Assembly: GCA_964643145.1 (NCBI GenBank)
Contig: CAZXPG010000001.1
Location: forward strand, 1-64,000
Length of the DNA: 64,000 nucleotides
Reading direction: 5' to 3'
Source: CAZXPG01 sp964643145
GTDB lineage: Bacteria > Pseudomonadota > Alphaproteobacteria > Rickettsiales > Arcanibacteraceae
Within the stretch, counting starts at the first letter, position 1. Every line of letters begins with the position of its first letter. Below the pieces are notes generated by a model. It searched no databases and was not told where the DNA came from. It was given only the letters and a program-made list of their open reading frames with translations. Shown one piece after another: positions 16,469 to 26,181 of this stretch. A program made the translations under genes and the position numbers.

Positions 16469-17325
16469 TACAGTACCTCTTCCAATTTTAGCGGAACGCT
16501 ATGGTGATTATGGGCGGCATAGCCAAGCAGACCGAGTTCCTGATTTTTGGCAAGGAATGCCTCGCGTAGCCAGTGAATGGTATTATCAGGAGCAGGAAGC
16601 CAGAAAAATGGCACGTCAATATCCATCTGCCGCTGGTGTTCAAAGCCTTTAGCAAGCACCTCATCGCGCTTCAGATAACCGATATTACCGTTGAAAATGC
16701 GCGGTTTATCCTTGCGGGTGAAGTATTTTACCCCACCGTCTGCTTCTTCGGATGTAGTACGTGAACGATAGCCGTACTGTGCTCCGTACTCAAAATTGGT
16801 GCTGACTTCCCAACCTTGGGCAACTTCAAACATACCGATATCAACATGGCCATCCGTATTGGTCTGATCGTTGACTTCCACCTTGATTGCTTCTGCAAGA
16901 TAGATCTGGTCAAGCCAGAATGGGCGGCTCCAGATATATCCGGCGATTTCCTCTGTGGTGTATTTCAGGCTCCACCAGTTGTCATCTTCCCATTCGAGCT
17001 GGTCAAAGGTGTACACTTCCGGCCAGACGTCAATCCAGCCACTATCAAATAAGAGGGTAGTCAGACTGGCTTCAGCATAAAGACGGATGCGAATCAAGGC
17101 ATCCAGACTGAGGTTATGGCGCACAAGAGCAAGTAACCTTGTACCCCGTGGTTTGTCCAGGGTTGCTACCCATTGCGTAACGGGTAATGTCAGATTGGTA
17201 GTGCGTCCTACCTTGGCAAGCGGCTCCACTTTCAGATTAGCCACTGGATAGCTGCTATCCCATGTACCACCGCTGAAAGTACATTTTTCTGTCCAGCGGG
17301 GAAATCCGATAACGGCATTGGTCAT
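16468..17325 (-). CDS. Distal tail structural protein
   Basis: A 285-residue protein rich in Trp and aromatic residues (DSGWIDVWPEVYTFDQLEWEDDN) with beta-sandwich character. It lies between the hub-like protein and the fibres, overlapping the hub gene by 4 bases, so it is probably part of the distal tail or baseplate. No enzymatic motif is seen. Confidence 0.65.
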   Translation of the reverse strand: MTNAVIGFPRWTEKCTFSGGTWDSSYPVANLKVEPLAKVGRTTNLTLPVTQWVATLDKPRGTRLLALVRHNLSLDALIRIRLYAEASLTTLLFDSGWIDVWPEVYTFDQLEWEDDNWWSLKYTTEEIAGYIWSRPFWLDQIYLAEAIKVEVNDQTNTDGHVDIGMFEVAQGWEVSTNFEYGAQYGYRSRTTSEEADGGVKYFTRKDKPRIFNGNIGYLKRDEVLAKGFEHQRQMDIDVPFFWLPAPDNTIHWLREAFLAKNQELGLLGYAAHNHHSVPLKLEEVL

Positions 17326-19121
17326 GATAATACTCTGATCGTCATGGTTTCACCGAGTGCGTCATAGGTGATACCGGTAACAACAAATAATTTCCCAGCA
17401 GATAACCCAAAAAATGGCAGCTCCAGTTTCACGACACTGCCGCGCCGGATGGCAGACATCAGCTCAGCACTCAGCTTGACTTTGAGTTCGTAAAGATCGT
17501 GCCTAATACGGTAGAAATTATAACGGGCATTGCAGATAGCCTGAGCATCTGCCTCATTGATGAGAACTGTGTCGAAGTTTAGTTCCTGTGACTGCTTGTA
17601 AAGCTTCTGGACATTGCTGTCCGTGGCCGATGTAACGGTTAGAAATCCTTTATCCAGATAGCGTTTCCTGCTATCGGTCACGCTTCCAGTGAGTTCTCCT
17701 GGTGCCTGTTTTGTCTGGGCAAAAGCATAGTTGAGGTTTGTCTTATAAGCCGGAATACCCCTGCCATCATCATTGGTGGCTAGCCGCTGAATGCTGATAA
17801 TGTCACCCTCATTAGCCTTGGCGACTGTACCGAATGAGTACCGTTTGAAGGTATAAACAGGTGATCCGATGGGGGTTTTGAGTTGCTGGATGCGATAAGC
17901 ATTATTGCTGTCCGGGGAGTACCAGGCATTAATGCTTCCAGCAATTTTATCCAGAATTTCCAGATAGGTTGTTTCACTATCAACATAAACACCAGCAATG
18001 TATGGAGCATCGGTATTAAGAGTCGTAATATCGCTGCTATTGATATCGCCATTTGTTATTCCAGCATCCAACAGTATGGTCTTAATCAGTGATCCAGCAT
18101 AGCGGTCGCTGGTAGTAGCGCCCTGTGTCACATCACAGGTAATGGCATGGGAAGGAGAGCTTCCAAGCCGTATCAACCCTTCAGATGTGCATATATCATA
18201 TTGACCAGAAGCGGGCGCACTTCCTTGCATGGCAGCAAGGTTGGCTCTGTTGGTACCACTGTAAGTAAGTACAGAACCGCCTACATAGATATTATCGATA
18301 CTGTTGACAGAGGCTGTATTACCGTTCCGGTTAAAATTGACACCGTAAATTAGTGTGGGGGCATTGATCAGCACTGGCGTAATATTCAGTACTTTACCCC
18401 ATAACCTTGGCTTAGGCTGGCCTTTAATAGTATCAGCCGTTCCCTCGATGCCAGTGCTTCCAGAGTTCGTGCCAGCAAATTTGGCAGGCTGTACCGGACG
18501 CTCCAGTTCCTGCTGCCGATCACGGAAACGGAAACTGATCTGGCTCCCTTTATCAGTCAAGGAAAGTATAGGCTGTTCGATTATGCCCTTCAGCACAGCA
18601 GCAAACGTATTATAAGCAGCAGTTTCATCACCGCTCAGGATGGGGGTAGTATCGCCATACCCATACTCGATCAGATGATCAAGCGCGTGGTCGGTATTGA
18701 TAAGGACAATCTCGCCATAGGATATCTTGCTGGAACCATAAGTGCGTAGATCACTGAATATCTCCTGCTTGAAGTTAGCAGCCTGAAGAATGCGCGGTTC
18801 ATAAAAGCCAGGAGCAGATGCATGATTATAACCTCTGCCCGTGGAGAAGCGGAGCGTTGTATTTCCTCCGATTGTCCAACTGGCGAAAGTGCCTGATCCA
18901 GTAGTAGAGGTAACGTTCAGAACCAGCGATAAGCCACTTTGTGATGTTACCGTTCCGGTCATGGTGTTATTGCTTCCGGCATCAGCAATTACCGTCATAC
19001 CAACCACAAACCTAATATCTGCGGCCAGCGTGAAACTTTTGCTGCCCGTGCCAATCGTGTGTAAGGTTGTGCTGCTACCTTGTACGTAGGCAGGCACTTC
19101 TACAAGAAAAATTGTCGCCAT
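17322..19121 (-). CDS. Tail hub / tip protein
   Basis: A 599-residue protein immediately after the tape measure. The opening residues (IFLVEVPAYV, then TLRFSTGRGYNH and FYEPRILQAANFKQEIFSD) and long beta-rich body resemble the large tip proteins that close the tail tube. Residues about 55-80 include a Thr/Ser-rich segment like one in the 15962-16468 protein, suggesting a shared domain. Assignment rests on size and order. Confidence 0.65.
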   Translation of the reverse strand: MATIFLVEVPAYVQGSSTTLHTIGTGSKSFTLAADIRFVVGMTVIADAGSNNTMTGTVTSQSGLSLVLNVTSTTGSGTFASWTIGGNTTLRFSTGRGYNHASAPGFYEPRILQAANFKQEIFSDLRTYGSSKISYGEIVLINTDHALDHLIEYGYGDTTPILSGDETAAYNTFAAVLKGIIEQPILSLTDKGSQISFRFRDRQQELERPVQPAKFAGTNSGSTGIEGTADTIKGQPKPRLWGKVLNITPVLINAPTLIYGVNFNRNGNTASVNSIDNIYVGGSVLTYSGTNRANLAAMQGSAPASGQYDICTSEGLIRLGSSPSHAITCDVTQGATTSDRYAGSLIKTILLDAGITNGDINSSDITTLNTDAPYIAGVYVDSETTYLEILDKIAGSINAWYSPDSNNAYRIQQLKTPIGSPVYTFKRYSFGTVAKANEGDIISIQRLATNDDGRGIPAYKTNLNYAFAQTKQAPGELTGSVTDSRKRYLDKGFLTVTSATDSNVQKLYKQSQELNFDTVLINEADAQAICNARYNFYRIRHDLYELKVKLSAELMSAIRRGSVVKLELPFFGLSAGKLFVVTGITYDALGETMTIRVLS

Positions 19122-19124
19122 GAT

Positions 19125-22100
19125 CTATGCCGCAGCTTCCAGCCGTGCCTTGCTTTCGATGGCATACAGCCGTGATTCGAGTGCTGATAATCCCTCTGCA
19201 TTCATGTCGCCACTCATGGCGGTAATGCGGATCAAACTTTGCAGCTCCTGACGCAACCCGCGCATTTCACTCACCAGTGCATCATTACTGGCAGGACGAT
19301 CAAGCAATCTGCGCGTCTGGTCGGCACTGAAGACTGTATGGGGAGAACCAGAGAACATCAGTTCCATGCCACGTTCACCTACAGAGAATAGCTGGTTGCG
19401 TGGCGTAATGCCGCCATCGGCAAATTGTCTGGGCTTGCCACCGGAAGCTACGATAAGCTGGTTAAATTGCTGCTGGGCATCAGGATTAGAACGGGTAAAG
19501 GCATCAAAACCACCCAGACCAAACTGACCGGAATAACCAATAAGCCGTGCAATAATGTGCACCTGCCGAACTGTTAGCCCCGTGTCTGTTTTTTCATCCA
19601 GATAGGATAAGGGCTTATTGACAGCGGCAATGCTGGCATCAGAATACAGCCCCGCACCAATGTTGTTTCCGGCAGAAGTAGAATTAAAATAATTACTCAG
19701 CAGTTGCTGTGACAGTTGCGATATGGAATTGCTGACATTGCCTACAGCAGATATCACCCCTGAAGTGTTGGAATTAATCTGCTGCAGGTTGCCGAGCTGC
19801 TGGGTAGCATTGCTATAAATCCGTTCCTGAATTGGCACCTGTCGGTCAGCAACCCCTTTGACCTCGGTCAGAATACTTTGCATCCGTTCAAAATCGGCGG
19901 CATAAATAGCATTCGTGCCATTGTAGCTAAGATCATTTTCCAGAAATACCTTAACGGCATCTTCCAGCTGCTCCATGGCATCAGGATTGCCAAGCAATGC
20001 GCTACTATAGAGGCTATTTACACGGCTTTGCGCTTCCGCCAGTTTCTGCTCAGGACTCAGTGAAGATAGACCGGAAAAGCGCAAGTCACGAATGGTCTTT
20101 TCATAATTGGCACTGACGGATGAGAAACGTTTTGCAAGACTTTCAGCCTGTTTTGCTTGTTCTTGAAGGCTTTCAATGACCTCTTTCTGATTATCAATTT
20201 GCTGCCGCCTGATGCTATTATCATTAACAGCAATCTCCTGCTGAAAGTATCCGGCCTGATTTGCAAGCTGCTCCATTTTCAGGTAATGGAGCTGTTCCAC
20301 CTGATCAAGTGATATACCGAGAGCCTTGGCATCCTTGAGCTGGGCTTGGTAGCGGAGGTTTTCCTGTTGAATCTGGTAAGCGATTGGATCAATGAGTTGC
20401 AGTATTTCATCGGAAACAGAATGGGAAAATTCAGCTTGCATGGCGGCAGTAGCTGCCTTCTGTGCCTGAGTGACTTTCTCAACAGATAACCCCAGCCGTT
20501 CTGCTGTTATACGCATGTCATCAAATTGCTGATCAAGGGCTTTTAATGCTTCTTCTATCGCATTGACTGGTTCTTTGATTTTTCCAAGATCATCGAAGGT
20601 GGAGGCAAACTGAATGTCATTCAGAATATCCTCAGCTTTCCTGCCTTCAGTTTGGATATTTTGCAGGGCAATTGCCAGACTGCCTGAATTATCACCAGTT
20701 TTTGCCAGTTCCACAGCAACTGTGGCAATAGTGTTTGTGATACTCTCCTGCTTTCCTGGATCAAAATCAAAGCGTTTTACATTAGGGCCACCGTCATCAA
20801 TAAGAATCTTGTTGCCATGCTTGCTGTTAAAACCACCGCTGAGAGTCGCATCGGAAATCTTAACACCGATAGCTTTCAGTGATCCGATAACCGTACTTAA
20901 GGAGTCAATCAACCCTTGTGACTGCTTGGAATCGCCATTCTTAATGCCTATACGGGATTCACCAGTAGCGGTATTCAGAACAAATTCACTGGCCGATACA
21001 GGCTTGCCACCAAACATACCGCCAATAGCTGATCCTATGAGACCGCCAATAATAGTTCCTACTACCGGAACAACCGAGCCGATGGTGGCACCAAATGCAG
21101 CAGCCGCACTGCCAGCAAGTGCAGTTCCCGCTACACTTCCGCCGAGACCACCGACTGTTCCTCCAATCGTTGATCCAGTTTTATTGCCGCCGAACAGGTT
21201 CATTGACCCGATGGCAAGTCCTCCGGCAGCGCCGCCAAGAAGCCCCATCAGGGTAGAACCTCCAGCAACACCTCCAGGTAATGTCGGCCCAATCATGCCG
21301 CCTACGGGCGCGCCACCGGAGCTTAATCCAAGGTAGCTAGCACCGAAGCTGTTTACCTGCGATCCGATACCAGCAAAACTGCCGCCCTTACCGAGCATAC
21401 CCAGAAGATTGCTGTAATTACCAACGCCTCCGCCAGCAGCAGACGATGTGCCTGTGCCACCAAAATTGCCGATGGCACTGGCTATAACAGGTTGGATAAT
21501 CGGCCTGAAAATCATAGCAGCAGCAATTTCACCAACCATCTTGAGCATGATGTTCTTCATCTGCTCTGCCAGATCTTTTGTGCTGTCTACTCCATTGATC
21601 AGCATATTGGAGAAAGCATCACCAAAGGCTTCCTGTATATTCTCACCAGCCTGTATGAAGGGACGTTCAAAATCCTCCTGCGCCTTCTTGAGCTGTTCTT
21701 CTCGTTGTCGTGCTGCTTTTTCCTCAGCATCTGCCAGTTTTTTGGCTGCTTCTGTGGCATCATACTTGGCAGCGGCAGCTTTTCTGATGGCCTCTATATC
21801 TCTTTCGGTGAGGGAAATATGTTCACGCTTGGCGATATTCTCAGCTTTCAGTAAAGCTTCTTGAATTTCACGCTCACGATTATTCAGACTGACTAGACCT
21901 GTTTCGGTGTTCAGTTCTTTGATATAATCCTGGATCGCCTGATGATTCTTCTTTCTTTCCTGCTCTACCTTTTTACTACTGTTTGCCAGATCTACATTGG
22001 CAGCTACAGATTTGCGTATCTGAGCTTCTTCCTCTTTGCTGATAACAATGCCTTCTTTCCTTGCATCATCAATGACCTTGCGGGTTTTCTCAGCAATTTC

Positions 22101-23384
22101 ACGGTCGCGGCTGCTGAGCTTCAGCAGTTCGCCTTCCTTGCTCAGATTGTCTATAATGCCATGGATAGAGCTGGCATGCTCGGTATTGGCAACAGTTCCC
22201 TGTCTGGTGACATTATTATTTCGTTCTAATTGTTCTTCGATCTGCTCTTCTTTTTTAAGCAGATCTTCTCGTATCTGTTTATGTAGATCAATGCTACCCG
22301 GACCAGCACCAATGAAGCCCAATATTGGCTTTTGCTTGCCAGATTCGATATCAGCAATCAGTTTGTCTGCTTCAGCAAGCTGCTTTTTTATGTTGGCAAG
22401 CTGCCTTTCTAAACCACTATTATTTACTTTTGCCAAATTACCGGAAAATACGTTAATCCAATCAGCGGCATTCTGAATTTTATTGCCAACATAATCGAAA
22501 CCATCGCCGATATTGCGGATGATAGATTCCAGCGCACCACCAGAAGCAATCAGCCCACCTACCGCTTTAGAAAAATCACCTATCTTATCTCCGGCGAGAT
22601 CAATAGCACCACCGAGTCCCTGTGTTCCAAGTTTGACAGCAACATTATCGGATTGTCCTGCCAATGATTTTAAGATAACTTGCTGTGCACCAAGCAAATC
22701 ACCGGACTCTACCAGAGACTGGATTAGCTTCTTTTGCTCTTCTGTAAAGGAAACACCGGCACGCTTCAGGGCGGTGATTCCTTCAGTTGGATTTTCCAGT
22801 GCCTTTCCAAGCTGAAGTGCCGCACCGCTTAAGTCGCTTTTTAATGTTGCAGCGAGATCAGCAGCTCGTCTCTGTGCCTCAAAAAACGTATCTCCAGTAA
22901 TGGTTTTGAAGGTAAGCATTACCGATGATGCATCTGCAATCTGTTCAGCAGAAAACTTGGTACTCCGCTCAAATTCTTCAGCGAATTCTTTGATTTGGCT
23001 GCGCGATACACCTGCGGCATTTCCAGTGGCTTTCAGGACTGCCTCAAGCCGTACACCCGATTCCTCTGCCTCCAGGAATGCTCTGATCCCCAGTGTTGCA
23101 GCTGCAGCAACCGCACCAATGGCCGCTGCCGCTGCTAAACCTGCCGGACCAAGTGCTACCAGTACATTTCCTAGAGCACCAGCCCGACCGGACAGGCTGG
23201 TCAACCCGTTATTCAGTTCTTCACTGACAGCATTAACCGCTTTCAGCCCGCTTGATACTGGCTGCGTGGCTTTCTCAATTCGTACAAGGGCGGTGTGACC
23301 TTCCTTTCCCAGAGATTCAAGGGCACGCTTGACGGTTTCCGCATCCTTAAGCGAGAGCCGTATGGAAAGGTTATAGTCGGTCAT
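19125..23384 (-). CDS. Tail length tape measure protein
   Basis: A 1419-residue protein, by far the longest in the late operon. The N-terminus (LSIRLSLKDAETVKRAL) and long heptad-rich coiled coils (about residues 330-600 and 1080-1170) frame a hydrophobic glycine-rich region (about 690-830, including VGTIIGGLIGSAIGGMFGG) that may enter the host membrane. This is the normal plan of a tape measure, which sets tail length and guides DNA out. It follows the tail chaperone pair and a tail-completion gene, as expected for siphophages. Confidence 0.93.
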   Translation of the reverse strand: MTDYNLSIRLSLKDAETVKRALESLGKEGHTALVRIEKATQPVSSGLKAVNAVSEELNNGLTSLSGRAGALGNVLVALGPAGLAAAAAIGAVAAAATLGIRAFLEAEESGVRLEAVLKATGNAAGVSRSQIKEFAEEFERSTKFSAEQIADASSVMLTFKTITGDTFFEAQRRAADLAATLKSDLSGAALQLGKALENPTEGITALKRAGVSFTEEQKKLIQSLVESGDLLGAQQVILKSLAGQSDNVAVKLGTQGLGGAIDLAGDKIGDFSKAVGGLIASGGALESIIRNIGDGFDYVGNKIQNAADWINVFSGNLAKVNNSGLERQLANIKKQLAEADKLIADIESGKQKPILGFIGAGPGSIDLHKQIREDLLKKEEQIEEQLERNNNVTRQGTVANTEHASSIHGIIDNLSKEGELLKLSSRDREIAEKTRKVIDDARKEGIVISKEEEAQIRKSVAANVDLANSSKKVEQERKKNHQAIQDYIKELNTETGLVSLNNREREIQEALLKAENIAKREHISLTERDIEAIRKAAAAKYDATEAAKKLADAEEKAARQREEQLKKAQEDFERPFIQAGENIQEAFGDAFSNMLINGVDSTKDLAEQMKNIMLKMVGEIAAAMIFRPIIQPVIASAIGNFGGTGTSSAAGGGVGNYSNLLGMLGKGGSFAGIGSQVNSFGASYLGLSSGGAPVGGMIGPTLPGGVAGGSTLMGLLGGAAGGLAIGSMNLFGGNKTGSTIGGTVGGLGGSVAGTALAGSAAAAFGATIGSVVPVVGTIIGGLIGSAIGGMFGGKPVSASEFVLNTATGESRIGIKNGDSKQSQGLIDSLSTVIGSLKAIGVKISDATLSGGFNSKHGNKILIDDGGPNVKRFDFDPGKQESITNTIATVAVELAKTGDNSGSLAIALQNIQTEGRKAEDILNDIQFASTFDDLGKIKEPVNAIEEALKALDQQFDDMRITAERLGLSVEKVTQAQKAATAAMQAEFSHSVSDEILQLIDPIAYQIQQENLRYQAQLKDAKALGISLDQVEQLHYLKMEQLANQAGYFQQEIAVNDNSIRRQQIDNQKEVIESLQEQAKQAESLAKRFSSVSANYEKTIRDLRFSGLSSLSPEQKLAEAQSRVNSLYSSALLGNPDAMEQLEDAVKVFLENDLSYNGTNAIYAADFERMQSILTEVKGVADRQVPIQERIYSNATQQLGNLQQINSNTSGVISAVGNVSNSISQLSQQLLSNYFNSTSAGNNIGAGLYSDASIAAVNKPLSYLDEKTDTGLTVRQVHIIARLIGYSGQFGLGGFDAFTRSNPDAQQQFNQLIVASGGKPRQFADGGITPRNQLFSVGERGMELMFSGSPHTVFSADQTRRLLDRPASNDALVSEMRGLRQELQSLIRITAMSGDMNAEGLSALESRLYAIESKARLEAAA

Positions 23385-24022
23385 GCCTGATCTTCTGAGA
23401 GACGATTGATTTCATTAGCAAGATGCTGAGCTAATTTCTCCCGCCATTTGCCCTGTACACCGGCTAAGTTAAGCCGTTTTCTGACACGTACACGGGGGAC
23501 AAGGATAAACATAGGGACAGTAGCAAAACCTCTTCCTGTTTTGAGGGCAGATGCACTTGCTTTGGTGAAGCCGGCCCGCTTTCCGGTACGGGCACGCATA
23601 TTGTCCGCTACCAGCAGAGAAAGTTTGCTGCTTACATAAACGAAGCGCAATTTGCCAAGAGCGGTTTCAGGGAAATTGGATGGGCTGATACGACCACCAC
23701 CAACACCTTTTCTTGGTGCATTTTCTGTGGGAATAGCCAGCCAGAACCCGTCAGGACTGACAAACGTTCCGCCTTTCTCAAATGCCAGGATAGCACGGGG
23801 AGAATCTGTGTAGACCAGCGCAGCCAGATCATCAATATACAGCTTCCGTTTCCATGATTTGCCAAGCCTTCCAAGGCCAGCTGCTTCTGTTTGTTCTCTC
23901 AGTTCATCACGCAGTGAGAGTGAGACATCTGTGACAGTTTTCCTGGTGGCATCAGTAATAGCATGTTGCTGTTTTCTGATAAATTCCTGAAGGTTTCCCT
24001 GTAATGCTGCCTCAAGACGCAT
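23381..24022 (-). CDS. Tail completion protein (DUF6441-like)
   Basis: A 213-residue basic protein resembling a family of phage proteins of unknown function placed next to the tape measure (SWKRKLYIDDLAALVYTDSP, AFEKGGTFVSPDGFWLAIPT). Its start codon overlaps the end of the frameshifted chaperone frame and its stop overlaps the tape-measure start, so it is tightly coupled to tail assembly. The C-terminus is rich in Arg and Lys. Confidence 0.7.
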   Translation of the reverse strand: MRLEAALQGNLQEFIRKQQHAITDATRKTVTDVSLSLRDELREQTEAAGLGRLGKSWKRKLYIDDLAALVYTDSPRAILAFEKGGTFVSPDGFWLAIPTENAPRKGVGGGRISPSNFPETALGKLRFVYVSSKLSLLVADNMRARTGKRAGFTKASASALKTGRGFATVPMFILVPRVRVRKRLNLAGVQGKWREKLAQHLANEINRLSEDQA

Positions 24023-24311
24023 CGCTGTCTCCTTTGAATTCCTGTTCAGCCTTATTCATCAGGGCAAAAGCATCCATCATGAGGGCAGGTTGCTCCATCA
24101 TGCCGCCTTCATCTGGCATATGACCGCTGGCAAAACCGCTGCCCTGGAACATCCGCCAGAGATTCACCATTTCATAATCGTTGTCAGTGAGTAAAAATCG
24201 GGGATTAGTATCGTAAACAGTGCCGGAGATTTCCCATGAAGAGCCGTCCGGTGCTATTTGCCCGCCGCTGAAATCGCCGCTTCTGAGGGCGATAGCAACG
24301 GCGAGGCGGAG
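24012..24311 (-). CDS. Tail chaperone T-like frame, reached by -1 frameshift
   Basis: Ninety-nine codons are open in the -1 frame after the slippery site at 24311-24317, ending in TGA at 24012-24014. The frame has no start of its own after an upstream in-frame TAA, but reads as good protein (SWEISGTVYDTNPRF, DNDYEMVNLWRMFQGSGF, MMDAFALMNKAEQEFKG). Position between the tail tube and tape measure is exactly that of the lambda G/GT pair. A fusion of about 282 residues would form, with the first 183 residues from the upstream frame. Only a small share of ribosomes is expected to shift. Confidence 0.85.
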   Translation of the reverse strand, partial: LRLAVAIALRSGDFSGGQIAPDGSSWEISGTVYDTNPRFLLTDNDYEMVNLWRMFQGSGFASGHMPDEGGMMEQPALMMDAFALMNKAEQEFKGDSDAS

Positions 24312-24859
24312 TTTTTTTCCTGTTCCTTAGATGGAGAAAGAACCGAGACGGCTTTCCATCCTATGGCAATCAGGTCATTTTCAGGTATGGATTCCAGGCA
24401 GGATTCTGTTACAAGGCCGTTTCTTGCTTCATATTTCACACCATTTTCTATGCCTTGCAGAAAACACTGCGCAGCAATGATAGGCATCAGGCTGAGATAA
24501 TATTCACGATCTGCTACTGCCTTTGCATAAGGCGGATAGATGGGCTGTATCTGCGTCTCAATATCCTGTATTTTTTTGACCAGCTCTTCCGGTTTTTCCT
24601 CTGCTGACTCGAATTCATCAATAATGGCAAGAATCTCCGGCTGCTGGTGATCTTCAACCGCAATGGTCACACCATCCCGTAATACGGCAAGCAGAGCTTC
24701 ATCTGTCAAATAGGATAATCCTTCCTCCTTGAGTTTGCGGCGGTAGTTGGCACGTCCGGCAAGGGTAGGAATGCCAATGAGATAGACAGGTGCTTTGCTT
24801 TTATTCTCATAACTGGATGGGGTGAAGCTGATAATATCCTTTTTAGTGAGTGGCAGCAT
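24254..24859 (-). CDS. Tail assembly chaperone (G-like)
   Basis: A 201-residue protein encoded between the tail tube and tape-measure genes, where siphophages carry the chaperone that coats the tape measure before tube assembly. It has a strong ribosome site (AGGAGT). The body is acidic and helical (FESAEEKPEELVKKIQDIETQI). The last 18 residues are read past a slippery heptamer and look like low-complexity filler (SASPLLSPSEAAIS), whereas the -1 frame continues as plausible protein. No sequence family is recognised; the call rests on order and the frameshift. Confidence 0.85.
   Translation of the reverse strand: MLPLTKKDIISFTPSSYENKSKAPVYLIGIPTLAGRANYRRKLKEEGLSYLTDEALLAVLRDGVTIAVEDHQQPEILAIIDEFESAEEKPEELVKKIQDIETQIQPIYPPYAKAVADREYYLSLMPIIAAQCFLQGIENGVKYEARNGLVTESCLESIPENDLIAIGWKAVSVLSPSKEQEKNSASPLLSPSEAAISAAGK
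24311..24317 (-). promoter_or_regulatory. Programmed -1 ribosomal frameshift site
   Basis: On the minus strand the heptamer A AAA AAC sits exactly in phase with the upstream frame (codons GAA AAA AAC at residues 181-183), fitting the X XXY YYZ rule. A -1 slip leads into the 99-codon T-like frame. Similar sites drive gpG-gpT type fusions in many siphophages. A GC-rich stretch follows but I did not fold it. Confidence 0.85.
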
Positions 24860-24870
24860 GGAAGACTCCT

Positions 24871-26022
24871 TTAATATAAACAGATGAACACACCGGCATC
24901 CTGGCCAGTTGCCTGGAATGGCACATTGACGGTAGCGATACCGCCACGATCCTGATCGTCCTCATCCATGTACAAGGCTTGCGGGAAAGTGAGACCAATC
25001 TTGTTTCCTGTAACCAGCCCATAGCGGCCATGGATAATGCGTTTGTTACCTGCCCTGAGGTCAGCCATGATATTACGGGTGGCGATCAGTGTTTCCTTGG
25101 GGTCGATGCTTCCGGTAAGGTCGCGGTCAACAATCTCAGCTGGATCAAATCCTTCCTGGGCATTGGGGTTATCAGGCTGGGTCAGCACATTGCCCATATC
25201 AAGATTGAGACTGTTAATGGCTGCCACCAAGCGGTTAATCAGGAGCGTGCCACCTCTGAATACTGGAGGACGGGTAACATCATAAACGGCAGAGGGCACT
25301 GCACTATCTGTTTTGGAACTGAACATGCCTTTGAAATCAAAAGTCAGCTTGCCAACACCACCTGTAGTAAGGCTGAGTTTTACATTGCCTCGTGCACCAA
25401 CCATCTTGTAGAGCAACCCATCCCTGTAGATATAGAATGTCAGGCTTGGGATGGTGCTGGATGCTGGCTTATAGAGAACATTTGATGGAATCTGGTAATT
25501 ACTGGTGGCAACAATGGAACCGCCCATGGTATCGGTGAGTGTTGCGGTTTTGCCGGAAGTGTAATCAGTGATAAAGCTATCACCAGCTACTGCATTGCTG
25601 AAGGTAACAGGCATTCCTCTGTAGGTCTGCGCTGTTGACGATGCAGAAGTGCCAAGCACCGCGCTGGTAGTTGATCCACCTGCAGCACATGCTTCTGAGC
25701 TAACGGGCACAGCGCTTGCTGTAATAATTTCTGCCCAGCCGCACGCCTTAAGCAGTTTCCCGTATTCCGGGGGAGTGCCAGCTGCACCGCTGCCTTTCAG
25801 GTATACATCAAAGCTGATGCCAAACGGCATACCGCCTACTATATCACCGAACCCGTCCAACGAGCCTGTGACTTCATTTGTTTTTATAGTATTGGGCTTT
25901 TTGCTCAGCTTGACGTTCTCGACAAGCACGGCATCGGTACTGGCTGAAGGAGATGCATCAACACCTTCCGAACTTTCAATTTTCGCCAGTACCACCGTAT
26001 TCTTTATGCGTATAGATGCCAT
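24871..26022 (-). CDS. Major tail tube protein
   Basis: A 383-residue beta-rich protein located before the chaperone pair. The opening (KNTVVLAKIESSEGVDASP) and later blocks (VTGSLDGFGDIVGGMPFGISFDVYLKGSG, LTTGGVGKLTFDFKG) match the general form of long siphophage tail-tube subunits. The middle has a Ser/Ala/Thr-rich insert (about residues 115-165). It would polymerise around the tape measure to make the tail tube. Confidence 0.82.
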   Translation of the reverse strand: MASIRIKNTVVLAKIESSEGVDASPSASTDAVLVENVKLSKKPNTIKTNEVTGSLDGFGDIVGGMPFGISFDVYLKGSGAAGTPPEYGKLLKACGWAEIITASAVPVSSEACAAGGSTTSAVLGTSASSTAQTYRGMPVTFSNAVAGDSFITDYTSGKTATLTDTMGGSIVATSNYQIPSNVLYKPASSTIPSLTFYIYRDGLLYKMVGARGNVKLSLTTGGVGKLTFDFKGMFSSKTDSAVPSAVYDVTRPPVFRGGTLLINRLVAAINSLNLDMGNVLTQPDNPNAQEGFDPAEIVDRDLTGSIDPKETLIATRNIMADLRAGNKRIIHGRYGLVTGNKIGLTFPQALYMDEDDQDRGGIATVNVPFQATGQDAGVFICLY

Positions 26023-26028
26023 AATCTG

Positions 26029-26169
26029 TTACTCCTTGGTGGTTTCATTGGTAACTGGCTGCTTTTTTCCTGATGATTCTTTTGGTGTTTCAGGAATAGG
26101 CGTGTACGTGGTAGCGGCAGGCGGAGGGGCATCCACCCGCACACGGTGCGTTGGTATATCGTCTGGCAT
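26029..26169 (-). CDS. Small Pro-rich late protein
   Basis: A 46-residue gene between two tail genes, with AAGGA before ATG 26169. The product is Pro/Thr/Lys-rich (DAPPPAATTYTPIPETPKE) and probably disordered. It is tightly packed between its neighbours, as expected for a real late gene. Similar short peptides beside tail-tube genes may be minor virion parts. Function unknown. Confidence 0.65.
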   Translation of the reverse strand: MPDDIPTHRVRVDAPPPAATTYTPIPETPKESSGKKQPVTNETTKE

Positions 26170-26181
26170 GATGGTTTTCCT

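Noticed and set aside
20614..23298. Several plus-strand frames of 100-240 codons opposite the tape measure gene
   Set aside because: Low-complexity shadows of the long minus-strand gene, without ribosome sites.
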